From NCBI GenBank assembly GCA_025617745.1, contig CM046854.1, positions 56,322,258 to 56,386,257 of the forward strand: 64,000 nt of DNA. The letters run 5' to 3'. Of this stretch, positions 21,736-31,929 are shown in pieces. Positions within the stretch are counted from its first letter, which is position 1. Every line of letters starts with the position of its first letter. Origin of the DNA: Heliocidaris erythrogramma. Taxonomy: Eukaryota > Echinodermata > Echinoidea > Camarodonta > Echinometridae. The notes under the pieces were generated by a model, which saw only the letters and a program-made list of their open reading frames with translations, was not told the DNA's origin and did no database searches. Position numbers and translations under genes: made by a program.

Positions 21736-23961
21736 TTATTGGTCAACATTAATACCATTCGGGTGTAGGGTCTTAAGTTTTGAAATCCAGAAGGATTCTC
21801 TGTGTAGGATTGTGTCGCGTGATTTATTGCGGATGATTTCAATGCCAGTTATTTGAACATTATCTAGTGAGTGAGATGGGAGGTTGAAGTGTGTTGTGTA
21901 TGGTAATATTTTGTGTTGTGCTGAGTGGAAGTTTTTGATTTCGGATCGTGTGTTGTTGAAGCGTGTGTATAATGTTGTTTCTGTTTTCCCGACATATTGC
22001 TTACTACATTGAGTGCAGGTGATTAAGTATACTACCCAACTGGATTTACAAGTTATATGTGAGGTGATTGAGAATTCTTGGTTGGTTGCTGTGCTTCTGA
22101 ACTTTGAGGTGTTTGTGATGTGTTTGTGAATGACGCATTTTTTTGATTTGCATTGAAAGAATCCATTGGGGCATTCTGGGTCGTTTTCGGGCGTGGTGTG
22201 GGAGGGGAAAGGGTGTCCCGCTTTAACGAGTAGATCTCGGAGGGTGCGACCTCGGCGGAATGAGGTTACTGGGGGTGTTGGGAAAGTAGTTTTCGTTTTG
22301 TTTGATTGTTGTAGTAGGGGATAGTGTTTTTTAATTATTTGTGGGAGTTTGGCGGTGGCGGGGGTGAAAGATACAGGAAAGAAGACGGTGTTCTTGTTTT
22401 TTTCAGTGCGTGTTTGGTATGTCAACAGTTCTTCTCTCGGCTTTCCTTTCGCTCTTTCTATTTGTTGTTTGACCATTTCTGTGTTGTAGTTTCGTTCCTC
22501 GAAATTGTGTTGCAGTTGATTAAGGTGGTGTTCTTCTTTGTCTGGACGTGAGCATATTCTTCTGATTCTCAACGCCTGACTGTATGGTATACTTTTTAGG
22601 GTGTGAGCTGGATGGCATGAGGTTGGAAGGAGGTATGTGTGTGAGTCTGTAGGTTTGGTGTATAGTTCTGTCTCTATTTGGTTATTGCAATTTTGGAGTG
22701 AAATATCTAGGAAATGTATTTTGTCGCTGGACGATTCGAATGTGAACTTTATGGTCTGGTGTAGGTTGTTCATTTTTGCTTGGAATTTGAGGAGTGTTCT
22801 AGGTGAGCCGTTCCATATGAAAAATATGTCATCTATATAGCGTTTCCATGATATGGTGATGGTGGTTGGGTTGGTTATGTTGGTGATTTTTTTCTCTAGA
22901 CGGCCCATGAAGATGTTTGCATAGGTTGGGGCAACCGGAGTGCCCATCGCGGTCCCTTCTATCTGGAGGTAGTGTTTTCCATTAAAGTGGAAATTGTTGA
23001 GTTTTAGGATTAGTTCTAACAATCTTATCAGCTGGTCTGTAGGTGGATTTTTTTCTTTTCTGGAGTTTAGAGCCTCTTGACAGGCTTCAATGCCTTCCTT
23101 GTGAGGTATGTTAGTGTACAGCGATGTTACATCTGCTGTTACCAGGATGGTTCTGGGGGAGAGTGGGTGGAGTTCTGTGTTTATTCTTTGGATATGGTTC
23201 AAAAAGTGTGTGGTGTCTTTGACATGAGAGGGCAGTTCCTCAGTAAGGGGGCGTAAGTAAAAGTCCAGATATTTTGAGATCTGTACCGTGGGGCATGAGC
23301 ATCCCGAGACAATCGGCCGACCTGGATTGTTGGATTTGTGGATTTTGGGAAGAAAGTAGAGATTGGGACAAGCTACTTTCTTAGGTATCAGACCTCTTTG
23401 TGTTTCTAGGTCTACATCCAATTCTTTTACTGCCTTTCGAACTTCTTCAAGATGGGATGGTGTGGGATCGTGTGGGAGTTCTTTGTATGTGGTTTCGTCT
23501 GAAAGTTGTCTTATTCCCTCCGATATGTAGTCCTCTTTGGACATGATCACCACCGATGATCCCTTGTCTGCTGGTTTAATGACAATGTCTCTGTTTGATT
23601 TTAATTTTTTGAGGGCTTGTCTCTCTTCTCTCGAGAGGTTGTCTCGGTGTTTTTGGGCATTGTATATGTCAGCACGCGCTTTTGTCTCTGTTTCCACGTT
23701 CTGTAGAAAAATCTGAAGATATGGGTCATTTACATTGGGAGTCCATGTGTTTGTCCGTTTTATGAGAGGGGGTTGTGGGGTTTCATCCTCATTGTTTGTT
23801 TGCGTATGTGGAGGGGTGGGGTTATCATTTGTTTGTGCTTTGTCGGCAAAGTGGAATTTAAGTTTCATATTTCTCTCCAATGTACCTAAATCTCTTTTGA
23901 TTTGAAGTGTGTCAACCTGGGGCGGTGTGGGGCAGAATTTGAGCCCTTTTCTAGCAGACAT
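21736..23961 (-). CDS. Penelope RT with GIY-YIG endonuclease, 741 codons open
   Basis: A single uninterrupted frame. KGLKFCPTP (residues 5-13) starts the family core. DIVIKPADKGSSVV and NLYFLPKIHKS precede RT motif A, VTADVTSLYTNIP. Motif B is GTAMGTPVAPTYANIF and motif C is RYIDDIFFIW with the catalytic DD. SDKIHFLDISL follows. A C-terminal domain (about residues 640-710) has a GIY-YIG signature, VVYLITCTQCSKQYVGKT, with the Cys pair typical of Penelope enzymes and a downstream Arg (YTRFNNTRSEI). The enzyme reverse-transcribes the element at a nick it makes. The upstream N-terminus is lost, so activity is doubtful despite the open frame. Confidence 0.9.
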   Translation of the reverse strand: MSARKGLKFCPTPPQVDTLQIKRDLGTLERNMKLKFHFADKAQTNDNPTPPHTQTNNEDETPQPPLIKRTNTWTPNVNDPYLQIFLQNVETETKARADIYNAQKHRDNLSREERQALKKLKSNRDIVIKPADKGSSVVIMSKEDYISEGIRQLSDETTYKELPHDPTPSHLEEVRKAVKELDVDLETQRGLIPKKVACPNLYFLPKIHKSNNPGRPIVSGCSCPTVQISKYLDFYLRPLTEELPSHVKDTTHFLNHIQRINTELHPLSPRTILVTADVTSLYTNIPHKEGIEACQEALNSRKEKNPPTDQLIRLLELILKLNNFHFNGKHYLQIEGTAMGTPVAPTYANIFMGRLEKKITNITNPTTITISWKRYIDDIFFIWNGSPRTLLKFQAKMNNLHQTIKFTFESSSDKIHFLDISLQNCNNQIETELYTKPTDSHTYLLPTSCHPAHTLKSIPYSQALRIRRICSRPDKEEHHLNQLQHNFEERNYNTEMVKQQIERAKGKPREELLTYQTRTEKNKNTVFFPVSFTPATAKLPQIIKKHYPLLQQSNKTKTTFPTPPVTSFRRGRTLRDLLVKAGHPFPSHTTPENDPECPNGFFQCKSKKCVIHKHITNTSKFRSTATNQEFSITSHITCKSSWVVYLITCTQCSKQYVGKTETTLYTRFNNTRSEIKNFHSAQHKILPYTTHFNLPSHSLDNVQITGIEIIRNKSRDTILHRESFWISKLKTLHPNGINVDQ

Positions 23962-24000
23962 GTTTCTGCTTCGGATAGGGGGTAATTGGATATATATATG

Positions 24001-24720
24001 ATAGGCCTACCGTACTGCTTAAAAAAAATGAATTCCTGAATCTACAATCCTCAGAACAATAAAGCCCCAATCCTTGCAAATACATGAATCGACTTTGGTA
24101 TTCGTCTCTGAATTTAATTCAAAAATTGAGAATAAACTATGTACTGTATACATATTATAAACTTCGATAAATTCAAAGAAAATTTTACATTTCACTTGTA
24201 CTTTTGTAGACATGTGTGATCTCTAATAAGACACCGTGTAGATTCCCAGAGTTGGCCATAAGCGTCTTATTCATACAATTACAGAATCCATGTCATTTTC
24301 GTCCTTAAATAGTTTTTGAAAAACACATTTTCAAAGAGAGCACACTTGAATATAAATTATTTGATTGCAGGCGAGTCGGACCCTCCAGATCCAGCTCGTA
24401 CGTACACGCTTTCGCGGTCTGGTCTACGTCTCTGCAATTAATAGCAGGCTACTATTTGTTTTTGTTGAATGAAGTAACATAGGTATAGGCTGGGCTGTGC
24501 GCGCGGACAACAACGCGTCGATCGATATGGCGCTTGATATACGCTTGTTACTACTCAAGAGACAAGCACAGGAAGGATTATGCGCTGCGATACACACGTC
24601 CTTGTTTATTCAAAAAAACACGACAATAAATTGTAAAGGAAAACTCGGGATACTGGTACGGTTGGATCAATCTTACTGAGCATGCTCAGTGCAGTGCAAA
24701 AAAGGGGAAATCCCTACCTC
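24001..24720. other. No gene seen, right interior of the Harbinger-like element
   Basis: One 60-codon frame at 24,497 without a known domain. No repeat was recognised apart from GAAACCGTGG-type words from 24,730 on. Confidence 0.5.
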
Positions 24721-24930
24721 CGGTTGCAACCGGAGTTTCAAACCGTGGTTTCAACAGTGGGTCTGCTTGAAACCGTGGATTTTTGAGTCCACTGATTGTG
24801 AATCACAGACTCGGTGAAACAATGGTTTCAAAAATCCATGGATTCTTGAAACCACGGTTTCAAATGAAACCACCTTTGTGAATTCGGGCCTTTGTGATTA
24901 AAGCTTGTATTTCACTTCATTACACTGTCC

Positions 24931-25064
24931 CAATGCTTCTGGAGGTGTCTACTGAGATAGCAGGCCAATACCTGGAACCCAATCCCTTAATTTCCTTGAG
25001 GAAATTAAGCCATTGGATACCAGGTATTGGCCTGCAATCTCAGAAGAGACCTCCAGAAGCATTG
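24931..25064. repeat. 134-bp palindrome inside the Tc1-like element
   Basis: The outer arm CAATGCTTCTGGAGGTGTCT pairs with its inverse at the far end. The arms continue through AGGCCAATACCTGG, and the centre CTTAATTTCCTTGAGGAAAT folds again. A few mismatches occur in the arms. It looks like a fold-back core of a MITE family. Confidence 0.75.
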
Positions 25065-25362
25065 TGACATGTACTGAAAGGTTACAAGGTTTAATCACAT
25101 AGGATTTGATTCACGTTGATTCACGTTGATCCACAAAGGCAATAAATCACCAAGGGTATGAATAATTTTGAACATCACCAAATTTGGATAACTCTTTCTA
25201 TTGTTATGCAAATGAGTTGAAACCAGAAACGGCATTCATATGTATATGATAACTAAATGTATTTAAGTGATGCGCAAGTAAATCCAGTTCCCCTTTCATT
25301 TTTGCGAAATTTGCAAAAATCTCAAATTTTCCAAGGGGTATGAATAATTTTGAGGACAACTG

Positions 25363-26930
25363 TAGGTGTTATAAACCTTAACCTCCGGTTGTTTAGACCA
25401 GAAGGGGGGAAGTTTGCTCCCTGGCTGTCTCAGCCATGCGGGGAGATTCATGCCACTACTGTGGGGCAACTCACTGGCACCATCCAAGTTGGTCTGGGTT
25501 TTTCAAACCCTAACCCCCGGTCTTACAGATGGGGGGGGGGGGGCCAGTGCGACCCGGCTGTCCTTCCAGCTGCATGGGGAGACTCGAGCCAACAAGAATA
25601 TAGACGGTCTGTGGTTATGCACCAGGCCTGGGTGGGCTGGGTTAGGTAACTACCTAATTTCGCCCGCAGGTGGTGCAGTAATGCGTCCACAAACCACTGA
25701 TAGTGCTTATACGACCACTGGCACCCACCCCACAACTGTAGCCTCTAGTCGCTCGGTTAGTGTGGGTAGTGGGTGCACGGCTATGGGTGAAAACCCTAAG
25801 CGCACCTCTGACAGACCTAGCCAACCGGGGGTCTATCCCCTATTGGCAGGCGAGCAATCCCTCCAGTGAGGTTTGGGTTCCCAATTCCAAATTTGATTCG
25901 GAGAGCCAGCCGAAGTCTGTCACATGCCCAAGAAGTAGGCTGCAGCTTCGGCTCCTGTTGAACCAGCTAAGAAGAAGGACACAAGGGGTCTGAGATAAGC
26001 AAGGCGTTACCTGCTGCTTCCCCGTCTGATCCTTCTTAGTCTGAGCTACTCAGCTCCTGATTGTTCAGGCAACAGACTCCGTCTGCGGGTATTCCCCTCA
26101 CTGATGTTTTCATAGTGGAGTATGACTGTGTTGCGACCGAGCTTCCTCGTAAGCGCCCCGGTCTGGGTCTTGGCAAAGATTTTGCTTTCAGAACCCAAGA
26201 TCATGATAGCTTTTTCAAATCTAAGTCTCTCCTGAGATTATGAGGGTGGGTCAACGTCTGCAGGTGTATAACCCCCACATCCCCTTCATTCAAGGCTGAG
26301 GATAGCCGGTGGTGCAGCGTTGGTAATAAGATCAGAGCTGGCATGCGATTAGCCGCATTCCAGGGCTCTCTTTCCAATTTCAGAGCCAGGACGGACGAGC
26401 CAAGTATCACTGAGGGTGATAAGCTTGTTATTGATGATCTTCTGCTCACTTTTGCAGGTCTGCAGTGGTCACAACTGTCTAGTGCGGCCGCTACAGTTAC
26501 GCACCGCTGCAGGCTGGGTTAAGGAGCATGACTTACCGTCACTTTTCCAAGATGTCCCTTCTCGGGGGCCCTCTCTTTTCGGTGAGCATTTTGCCACAGT
26601 GTTTCAGAGAGAAATCGAGGCACGGAAACAGGCTGGCGAGATGGCCAAATAGTTCCGTGCTCCCCGCCAGCTGGCTCCAGTCTCCACCCAACAGGGGGTT
26701 ATTGTTCCCGCCTCAGGACAACATCGTCGGGTGACAGTAACTCTTCCTATTTGCTACTCCTCCAAACCCTCCTCGTAGGGGGGTGGACGCAACAGAGCTC
26801 CTTCCAGAGGGTGTCGTGGCTCTCAGAGGGGCAAGTCAAAGTCTGGTTCGCAGGCTAAGCCTAGCTTTCGACGGGATTTCCAGAGCGCTTGTTCAAGCCA
26901 GCATGGTAGGTGGTCGACTTTAACTTTTTC
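25363..26930 (+). pseudogene. gag-like ORF of DIRS copy C, heavily decayed
   Basis: Landmarks of gag recur in order but in several frames. They are the GTCTGGGTTTTTCAAACCC stretch near 25,491, FRTQDHDSFFKSKSL near 26,190, ITEGDKLVIDDLL near 26,410 and a DVPSRGPSLF-type block near 26,550. It diverges from copies D-F by many substitutions and indels, and its 5' part lies at 8,842-8,961. Confidence 0.65.
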
Positions 26931-27036
26931 TCCCAGCTGGGGAGGCCATCACCGGCGGATTCTTTATAGATCTTTCCGCCCCCCTCCCCGGAGGAGCCAA
27001 CTCAAGCACCTCCCATTTCCACCCCGGCGCGTCATC

Positions 27037-27672
27037 ATGCCACCATCAAATTTCTGTTGGATAAGGGGCTATAGACAAGATAGAAGACCATCCGCATCTA
27101 TTTGCTTCAGCTTTCAACCACTAACTTCCGAGGTACTGCTCCCGAGCTCACGACCGGGAGGCCTGGGCCCTGGACACATTTTCCCTCAGTTGGGAGAATC
27201 TTTGGGGGTTTGCTTTCCCTCCCTTCCCCTTGATTCCGCAGGTCTTGAGGAAGAACTGGGAGGATCGGGCTTGGGTTCTTTTGATAGCTCCCTTTTGGCC
27301 CAGGAGGATTTGGTTTCCAGAGCTGGTGAGTCTCTTGATGGCTCAGCCGTTTCCTCTTCCCTTGAGAGCGGATCTGATGTCTCAACCCCTTTCAGGGATT
27401 CTACACCGCATACCAGCGTCCCTTCATTTGACTGCTTGGCCCCTATCAGGGAGACTGCAAGACAGTCGGGCCTTTCTAAGAGGGTCGCAGATTTTGTAAT
27501 GTCTAGTCGTAGAGATTCTACTAGGGAAGTTTACAATTTCCGTCTTTCAGTCTTTTTCCTATGGTGTAAAGAGCGGGATCAAATCCTGGCTAAGGCTCCT
27601 ATTGGCTCAATCGCAGATTTTCTAATATTTCTGTTTGACAAAGGAAGGTATATCTCTAATATCCGAGGCTAA
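27037..27672 (+). pseudogene. YR ORF N-terminal part of DIRS copy C
   Basis: A 211-codon open frame. Its first part is the Ser-rich overlap region antiphase to the Dam-like ORF. It then reads ESGSDVSTPFRDS, TARQSGLSKRVADFVMSSR and REVYNFRLSVFFLWCKERDQ, the YR core-binding start, and stops within the IRG block. The catalytic half is deleted. The long open overlap suggests this frame was once under selection, or reflects the base composition of the other frame. It is not functional. Confidence 0.7.
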
Positions 27673-27790
27673 CGGACAGCGATCGGAGCTATTCACATCG
27701 GCTTTTCGGACAGTTCAGCAAAAATAGGCCGGTACATGTATATAGATTTATCTAGTAAATAAGAAAATCAGTGCTGATTTTACAAATTTG

Positions 27791-28064
27791 TATGTTAAGT
27801 CTATGTACTAAAATGCCATGAAAGCTTTCAACAAATGCAAACAACTGGGAACAACCCCCTTGGAAATAAATACACTATTGTGAGAAATGATAATGGAAGA
27901 AAAATGGTGCATAGCTCCAAAGTTTCCCATTGCTGCCATTCATGATGAAAGGTTGACAAATTGTCTCTTAGCCAGGGACCTGGGTTTGATTTTTGGCAGA
28001 GACATTTACAAAAGTATACTGCTTTTTGTTTACAGGGATATTTACAAAGTTATCGCTTTAATGA
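27791..28064. other. No gene seen
   Basis: Short stretch between the end of DIRS copy C and a TIR element. The frames are short and unrecognised. Confidence 0.5.
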
Positions 28065-28880
28065 GGTGTTGCAAGAAAGTTGCAATCAATTGCAAATTGT
28101 AAAGCAAATTAGAACAACCATTCTGAATGGTTCAGGGTCTGCCCATTCAAGAAGAAATAAGAAATTTCAATAAGAAAATTCAAGAAGAAATAAGAAATAG
28201 TGCAATACATAATTATAATACTAGATCTAAGAATAAATATCATAGATGGAATGTACATTCAGAATTTGCATCTTATTCCTGCAGACATCATATACCTGTA
28301 ATTTGGAACACGCTTCCAACAAATATAACTTCAGTTTCTTTTTATAACTGCTTTAAACGTAAACTAAAAGTAAAGTATTTGATTGTATGTGATTTTCACT
28401 GTATGAATATATAAGATTTTCTTCCATTTCCTCCTTCTCTTCCTTTTTCTCTGTTTTTCTGTGTATCTCCTTTCCTATCCCACCATGTTGTATTCTGGGC
28501 TTGTGTTGGTGCAAGGTGCAATTCGTAAATTATTTTGTTGTTACTTGCTATTTGTTTTCCGCCATTCAGTTTACCAAATTATGTATCATTTGGGAAGCTG
28601 TCCTGACAAAACCTTTTTGGTTTTTTATCAGCTATGCCCAATTTAGTTTCATCACCATTAATATATTTTTACTTTGCAATTTGAAATGAAATATGATATA
28701 TATTATATGGAATTGCATGTTTTTATTCAATGTCTTGTATAATGTTTTTTTTTTAAAGATGGAATTGAATTGAATAAATATGAAAAATATGAAATATAAG
28801 ATGCGCTTGAAACAATGATTTTGATTGGTCAGTACCGATCAGTTGCAACTTGCAATCAATCGCAACTTTCTTGCAACACC
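28065..28880. mobile_element. TIR element (GGTGTTGCAAGAAAGTTGC) with a LINE end inside
   Basis: GGTGTTGCAAGAAAGTTGCA at 28,065 is inverted at the right end (TTTCTTGCAACACC to 28,880). The arms match for about 30 bp. A LINE 3' end occupies most of the interior, so the native element was a MITE. No target duplication was recognised. Confidence 0.6.
28127..28787 (+). mobile_element. LINE 3' end with ORF2 C-terminus
   Basis: The frame 28,127-28,414 ends with AIHNYNTRSKNK and IPVIWNTLPTNI, matching the C-terminus of the LINE at 10,550 (SIHNYNTRNA, ILWNSLPTI). A ~370-bp 3' UTR follows, ending in GGAATTGAATTGAATAAA. It belongs to a related but different family and is strongly 5' truncated. Confidence 0.75.
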
Positions 28881-29005
28881 CCATAAGAGCCATGTATCCT
28901 CCGAAAGAGTACATGTTCATGTGTGAATAGACTTTACCCTATAAAGAATATACATCTACACTTGAGAAAAAAATTAACCTGTTTCTGTTTGCTGATCGAT
29001 ATTTT

Positions 29006-29943
29006 TATGCCTCCGCCCACCGAAGGTGGGTGCCGGAGGCATTATGTTTTCGGGCTGTCCGTGCGTCCGTCCGTCCCACTTCTCGTTACCGCGATATCTG
29101 AAGAATCATTTGAGGTAGGAACCTCAAACTTGGTACTAGTATGTATCCCCATACGAAGATGAAGTGATTAGATTTTGGGGTAAGTAGGTCAAAGATCAGA
29201 GGTCACAGAGGTCAATTTACATGAAATTATATGAAATTATATGAAATTATATGAAATTACTGGTTTTTAGCACCGTTACCTTGATATCTCAAGAACTGTT
29301 TGAGGTAAGAACTTGGTACTAGTATGTATTCCTATACGAAGATGAACTGATTAGATTTTGGGGTAAGTAGGTCAAAGGTCAGAGGTCACAGAGATCAAAT
29401 TACATGAAATTCTTGGTTTTTAGCACCGTTACCGCGATTTCTGAAGAACTGTTTGAGGTAAGAACTTCAAACTTGGTACCAGTATGTATCCCCATAGAAA
29501 GAGGAACTGATTAGATTTTGGGGTAGGTAGGTCAAAGTTCAGAGGTCACAGAGGTCAATTTACATGAAATTACATGAAATTACTGGTTTTTAGCCTTGTT
29601 ACTGCGATATCTCAAGAACTGTTTGAGGTAAGAACTTCAAACTTGGTACTAGTATGTATCCCCATACGAAGATGAACTGATTAGATTTTGGGGGTAAGTA
29701 GGTCAAAGGTCACAGGTTGCAGGTCTCAGCGGCCAATTTACATGATATTAATACAGTTTTTGGCTACATTTCCACGATATCTCAAGAACAACTGATTATA
29801 TTGCTTTATAGTCAGAGGTCAATTAGTAATATAGGATTTTAGTGTTTTAAATCACAATTTCGCAATAACCATTTGATGAATGCGCATCAACTATATTATA
29901 CTTGTAGGTGATCAGGAATTATCTGAATACAAGCGGAGGCATA
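29006..29943 (+). mobile_element. CCGTCC tandem-repeat element, copy 2
   Basis: It has the same TATGCCTCCGCCCACCG hairpin start as copy 1, a much shorter CCGTCC run, and about four ~170-bp units. It ends GCGGAGGCATA at 29,943 without the 16-bp palindrome of copy 1. DR1 words recur: perfect at 29,369 and 29,700, and one base off at 29,188 and near 29,530. Confidence 0.75.
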
Positions 29944-30099
29944 TTGAAGACACAGTCGTATCTTTTGCTTGTTTTTAAAGGAAATGTGTATCCAGACTGT
30001 TAATTCCCTCTCATGGAGCTGTGATGTTTTTGGTGTCCATGACAATGTCAAATCTTTTTCTGTTTAGCTTTTGATTTTATATTTCATGGTGATCTCTAG

Positions 30100-30155
30100 G
30101 GGGGAAGCTTCTCAGCTGTGGCCGAAGTCAGTTCAATCACCAACTAGAGTAGGAG
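30100..30155 (+). CDS. Possible upstream exon of the ZU5-domain gene
   Basis: Open stretch between GATCTCTAG and GTATGT, encoding GEASQLWPKSVQSPTRVG. It ends in phase 1, which would join the ZU5 exon at 30,903 as ...RVG-G-EIAVHWEF. The phase match and the splice-like borders are the only evidence. Confidence 0.3.
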
Positions 30156-30479
30156 GTATGTACATTTGCTGATGTCATGAAAATATTATTTTCTTGAAAA
30201 ATGTTCCTTTATTTGTCTGATAATACATGAAATATATATTAGTGTCATGAAGCTACATTCTTGTAATGTAATATATAGTGATTATCTGTTGAATTTTTTC
30301 GTATCATTTTGATGATTACACGTCTGACTACAAACAATTGATTATGCTGGAATGACAATAAAAACACTATCATTGCAAACACTGCCTTTGACCAAAACCT
30401 ATCCTTTATTTCAAAACACAAGAAACTGATGCATATGATGAAGGACCTTCTATATAATCGTATATGTATATATTTATTT

Positions 30480-30900
30480 ATATTTTCTGCAAACTATGTA
30501 CTCAACATGCAGCTTAGTCTCGCATCCCTCTCCCCTATTTCTATCGATTCGTGAAGGCAGTTCGTCGTGTAGTTTTGTCTACGCTCATGTGTTGTGTTGT
30601 CTTGTGTGTAATGTTTTTTTAATGGCTGCGATTATCTTTTAGTTTTTCCCAAAGATCTAATTATGATATATTTATTTTGCAATGAGGGATCCACATTCTA
30701 CAAGCTACTGCTTTTTAGTGGATCCCTCCATTCTTCACGTGATATAATTGTTATTGTTTAGATTTGACATGTATAATATATTGCTTTATATTTATGTGTT
30801 ACGATGTCATATTTATTTGTTTTTTGCCTTTTCAAAGTTTGTATTCATTTGTATTATGTTGAAGAATGAAATAAAAATGAATTGAATTGAATTGAATTGA
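30480..30900 (+). mobile_element. LINE 3' UTR with (ATTGA)n tail
   Basis: Non-coding. A stem, GAGGGATCCACA with AGTGGATCCCTC (30,685-30,730), is followed by AT-rich sequence and AATGAATTGAATTGAATTGA up to the first base of the ZU5 exon. It has the form of a truncated LINE that kept only its 3' UTR. Its 5' limit is uncertain. The stretch 30,160-30,480 before it holds nothing recognised. Confidence 0.6.
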
Positions 30901-30902
30901 AG

Positions 30903-31106
30903 GAGAAATTGCTGTGCACTGGGAGTTCATAACAGATGCTCCAGCAGGTCTCATTCTCCAAGAAGATGAGGTAGAAATATCATGCGGCATCAGATTCTCC
31001 CCTTCTGGAGCTAAATTCAACAAATGTATCAAGGTTACTATGGAACATTGTGCACATTTCACTGACCCAGGGTTGGCAGAAATTGTCTTCTACACTCGTA
31101 GCAGAG
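30903..31106 (+). CDS. Exon encoding part of a ZU5 domain (host gene candidate)
   Basis: The frame reads GEIAVHWEFITDAPAG, then VEISCGIRFSPSG, KFNKCIKVTMEHCAHF and AEIVFYTRSRG. That is the second half of a ZU5 domain, with the G-x-x-F-x-K-C/P and x-x-M-x-H-C-A signature found in UNC5, ankyrins and death-domain proteins. The right border AGAG-GTAAGA is a good splice donor. The left border is the AG after a LINE (ATTGA)n tail, with no pyrimidine tract. ZU5 proteins are scaffold or receptor components. The parent gene cannot be named. It could also be a stranded gene fragment. Confidence 0.55.
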
Positions 31107-31929
31107 GTAAGAAGATTTTATGAAATCAGACTCTTTCTTTTCAAACAAAGTGGCAAACAGTCCTGACTATTGCCAATTTTAACATTGTATGAAGTCCATG
31201 TTATTTCATGATTGAAATTGAAATTGAAATGGTATTTATTAAGATCCACATGGCATCCCAAGAGCTGAATTACATGGAATGTACTGAGTTTTAATAAAAA
31301 TACAGTCAACCTCGCCTATAAAGTCTATTGTGACGGGACTGAGTGGAATGCGTCCACTCCTGTTACAAGTTGGACAATAAAGAATCAAACCAGACACGTC
31401 CAGTGATTAATTCCAATGTATTAAATTCTCCCTTACATCCATTTATATGCACATGGCCGTGAAGGCAATAAAACTGCATGCAGGTACGGCGACTGGCCAG
31501 CCGGCCGGCCGTGCAAACATGACTTAATGCATGACATTTTGTTTTTCACATGAGAGCGCGAGAGAGGACGCGGAGATTGCGCCAGCAAGTCGGGAATTTT
31601 TTGTAAACAAAATCAGCGTGTGGCAGTTTCGACAACATTGATTGATTTCACATCGCCGTCTAGTTCGACTTGCGTGGTGTAAATTTAATGCTTTTTCATG
31701 GTATTGTTCTGAGATATAGGCGAGTATTCGATCTAAAAAAATTGACTTGTACAAAGGATTAACACACGTAAGTCTGTGAGGATAAATCAGGACTTTTTAT
31801 TTTCATCGACTTGAGCGACTGACTATTCGACACATGCGACGTCGACGTTAAGTGAGGTTGACTGTATATGGAAATAATATAAAATACAATATACGGGGTG
31901 CAAAACTTTAGATTCAGCAGCGTTCTGCC
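31107..31929. other. No gene; intron-like or intergenic DNA
   Basis: Contains GATTGAAATTGAAATTGAAA near 31,210, probably a LINE tail, and CCGGCCGGCCG near 31,500. No exon continuing the ZU5 frame was found. Confidence 0.5.

Larger units (their letters stand above)
20967..24000 (-). mobile_element. Penelope-like element flanked by AT microsatellites
   Basis: Minus-strand element with one long ORF (21,736-23,961) and a ~740-bp 3' region. It is bordered by (AT)n at 20,967-20,993 and by ATATATATAT near 23,990, which fits the known preference of Penelope-like elements for AT-rich or repeat targets. The ORF begins directly inside the KGLKF block that normally lies well within the N-terminal region, so the element is 5' truncated. 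Confidence 0.85.
9220..24890. mobile_element. Harbinger-like TIR element, 15.7 kb with later insertions
   Basis: The left end is GGCCCAAATTCACAAAGGTG and the right end is the inverse of GGCCCGAATTCACAAAGGTG. Both are flanked by TTT (9,217-9,219 and 24,891-24,893), a 3-bp target duplication as in PIF/Harbinger elements. The first ~150 bp on each side are rich in GAAACC(A/G)TGG words in both orientations. Inside lie a LINE, a MITE with a tandem-repeat element, a 1-kb repeat and a Penelope element, so its native size was much smaller. The Harbinger assignment rests on the 3-bp duplication and a weak transposase-like stretch at 16,253. Confidence 0.6.
8962..25362. mobile_element. Tc1-like non-autonomous element with ~250-bp inverted repeats, interrupted
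   Basis: The left end at 8,962 reads CAGTCGTCCTCAAAATTATT. The right end at 25,362 is its inverse, with GGGTATGAATAATTTTGAGG. Both are bordered by TA (8,960-8,961 and 25,363-25,364), the Tc1/mariner target duplication. The two arms match for roughly 250 bp (GGTGATGTTCAAAATTATTC on the left, inverse on the right). The right arm also contains a 134-bp palindrome. No transposase of its own is seen. Without the nested insert it would be about 730 bp. Confidence 0.8.
8842..27790 (+). mobile_element. DIRS1-like copy C, split by a 16.4-kb nested insertion
   Basis: The left piece, 8,842-8,961, matches gag (CTGCAGGTAAGTTGCC, then GGCGGGTGGCATCAG and GGCATCAGACTCTAGAGG). The right piece, 25,363-27,790, resumes at the next gag position (AACCTCCGGTTG, then AGACCAGAAGGGGGG). 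In copy E the same words are contiguous at 44,580-44,715. The Tc1-like element sits at the TA between them. The right piece has gag fragments, an RT stub, then a deletion into the Dam-like/YR overlap, and ends with only the last ~65 bp of the right terminal repeat (27,727-27,790). It is the most diverged copy here. Confidence 0.8.

Noticed and set aside
22324..22840. Plus-strand ORFs over the Penelope gene
   Set aside because: Antisense shadows of the 741-codon frame with low-complexity composition.
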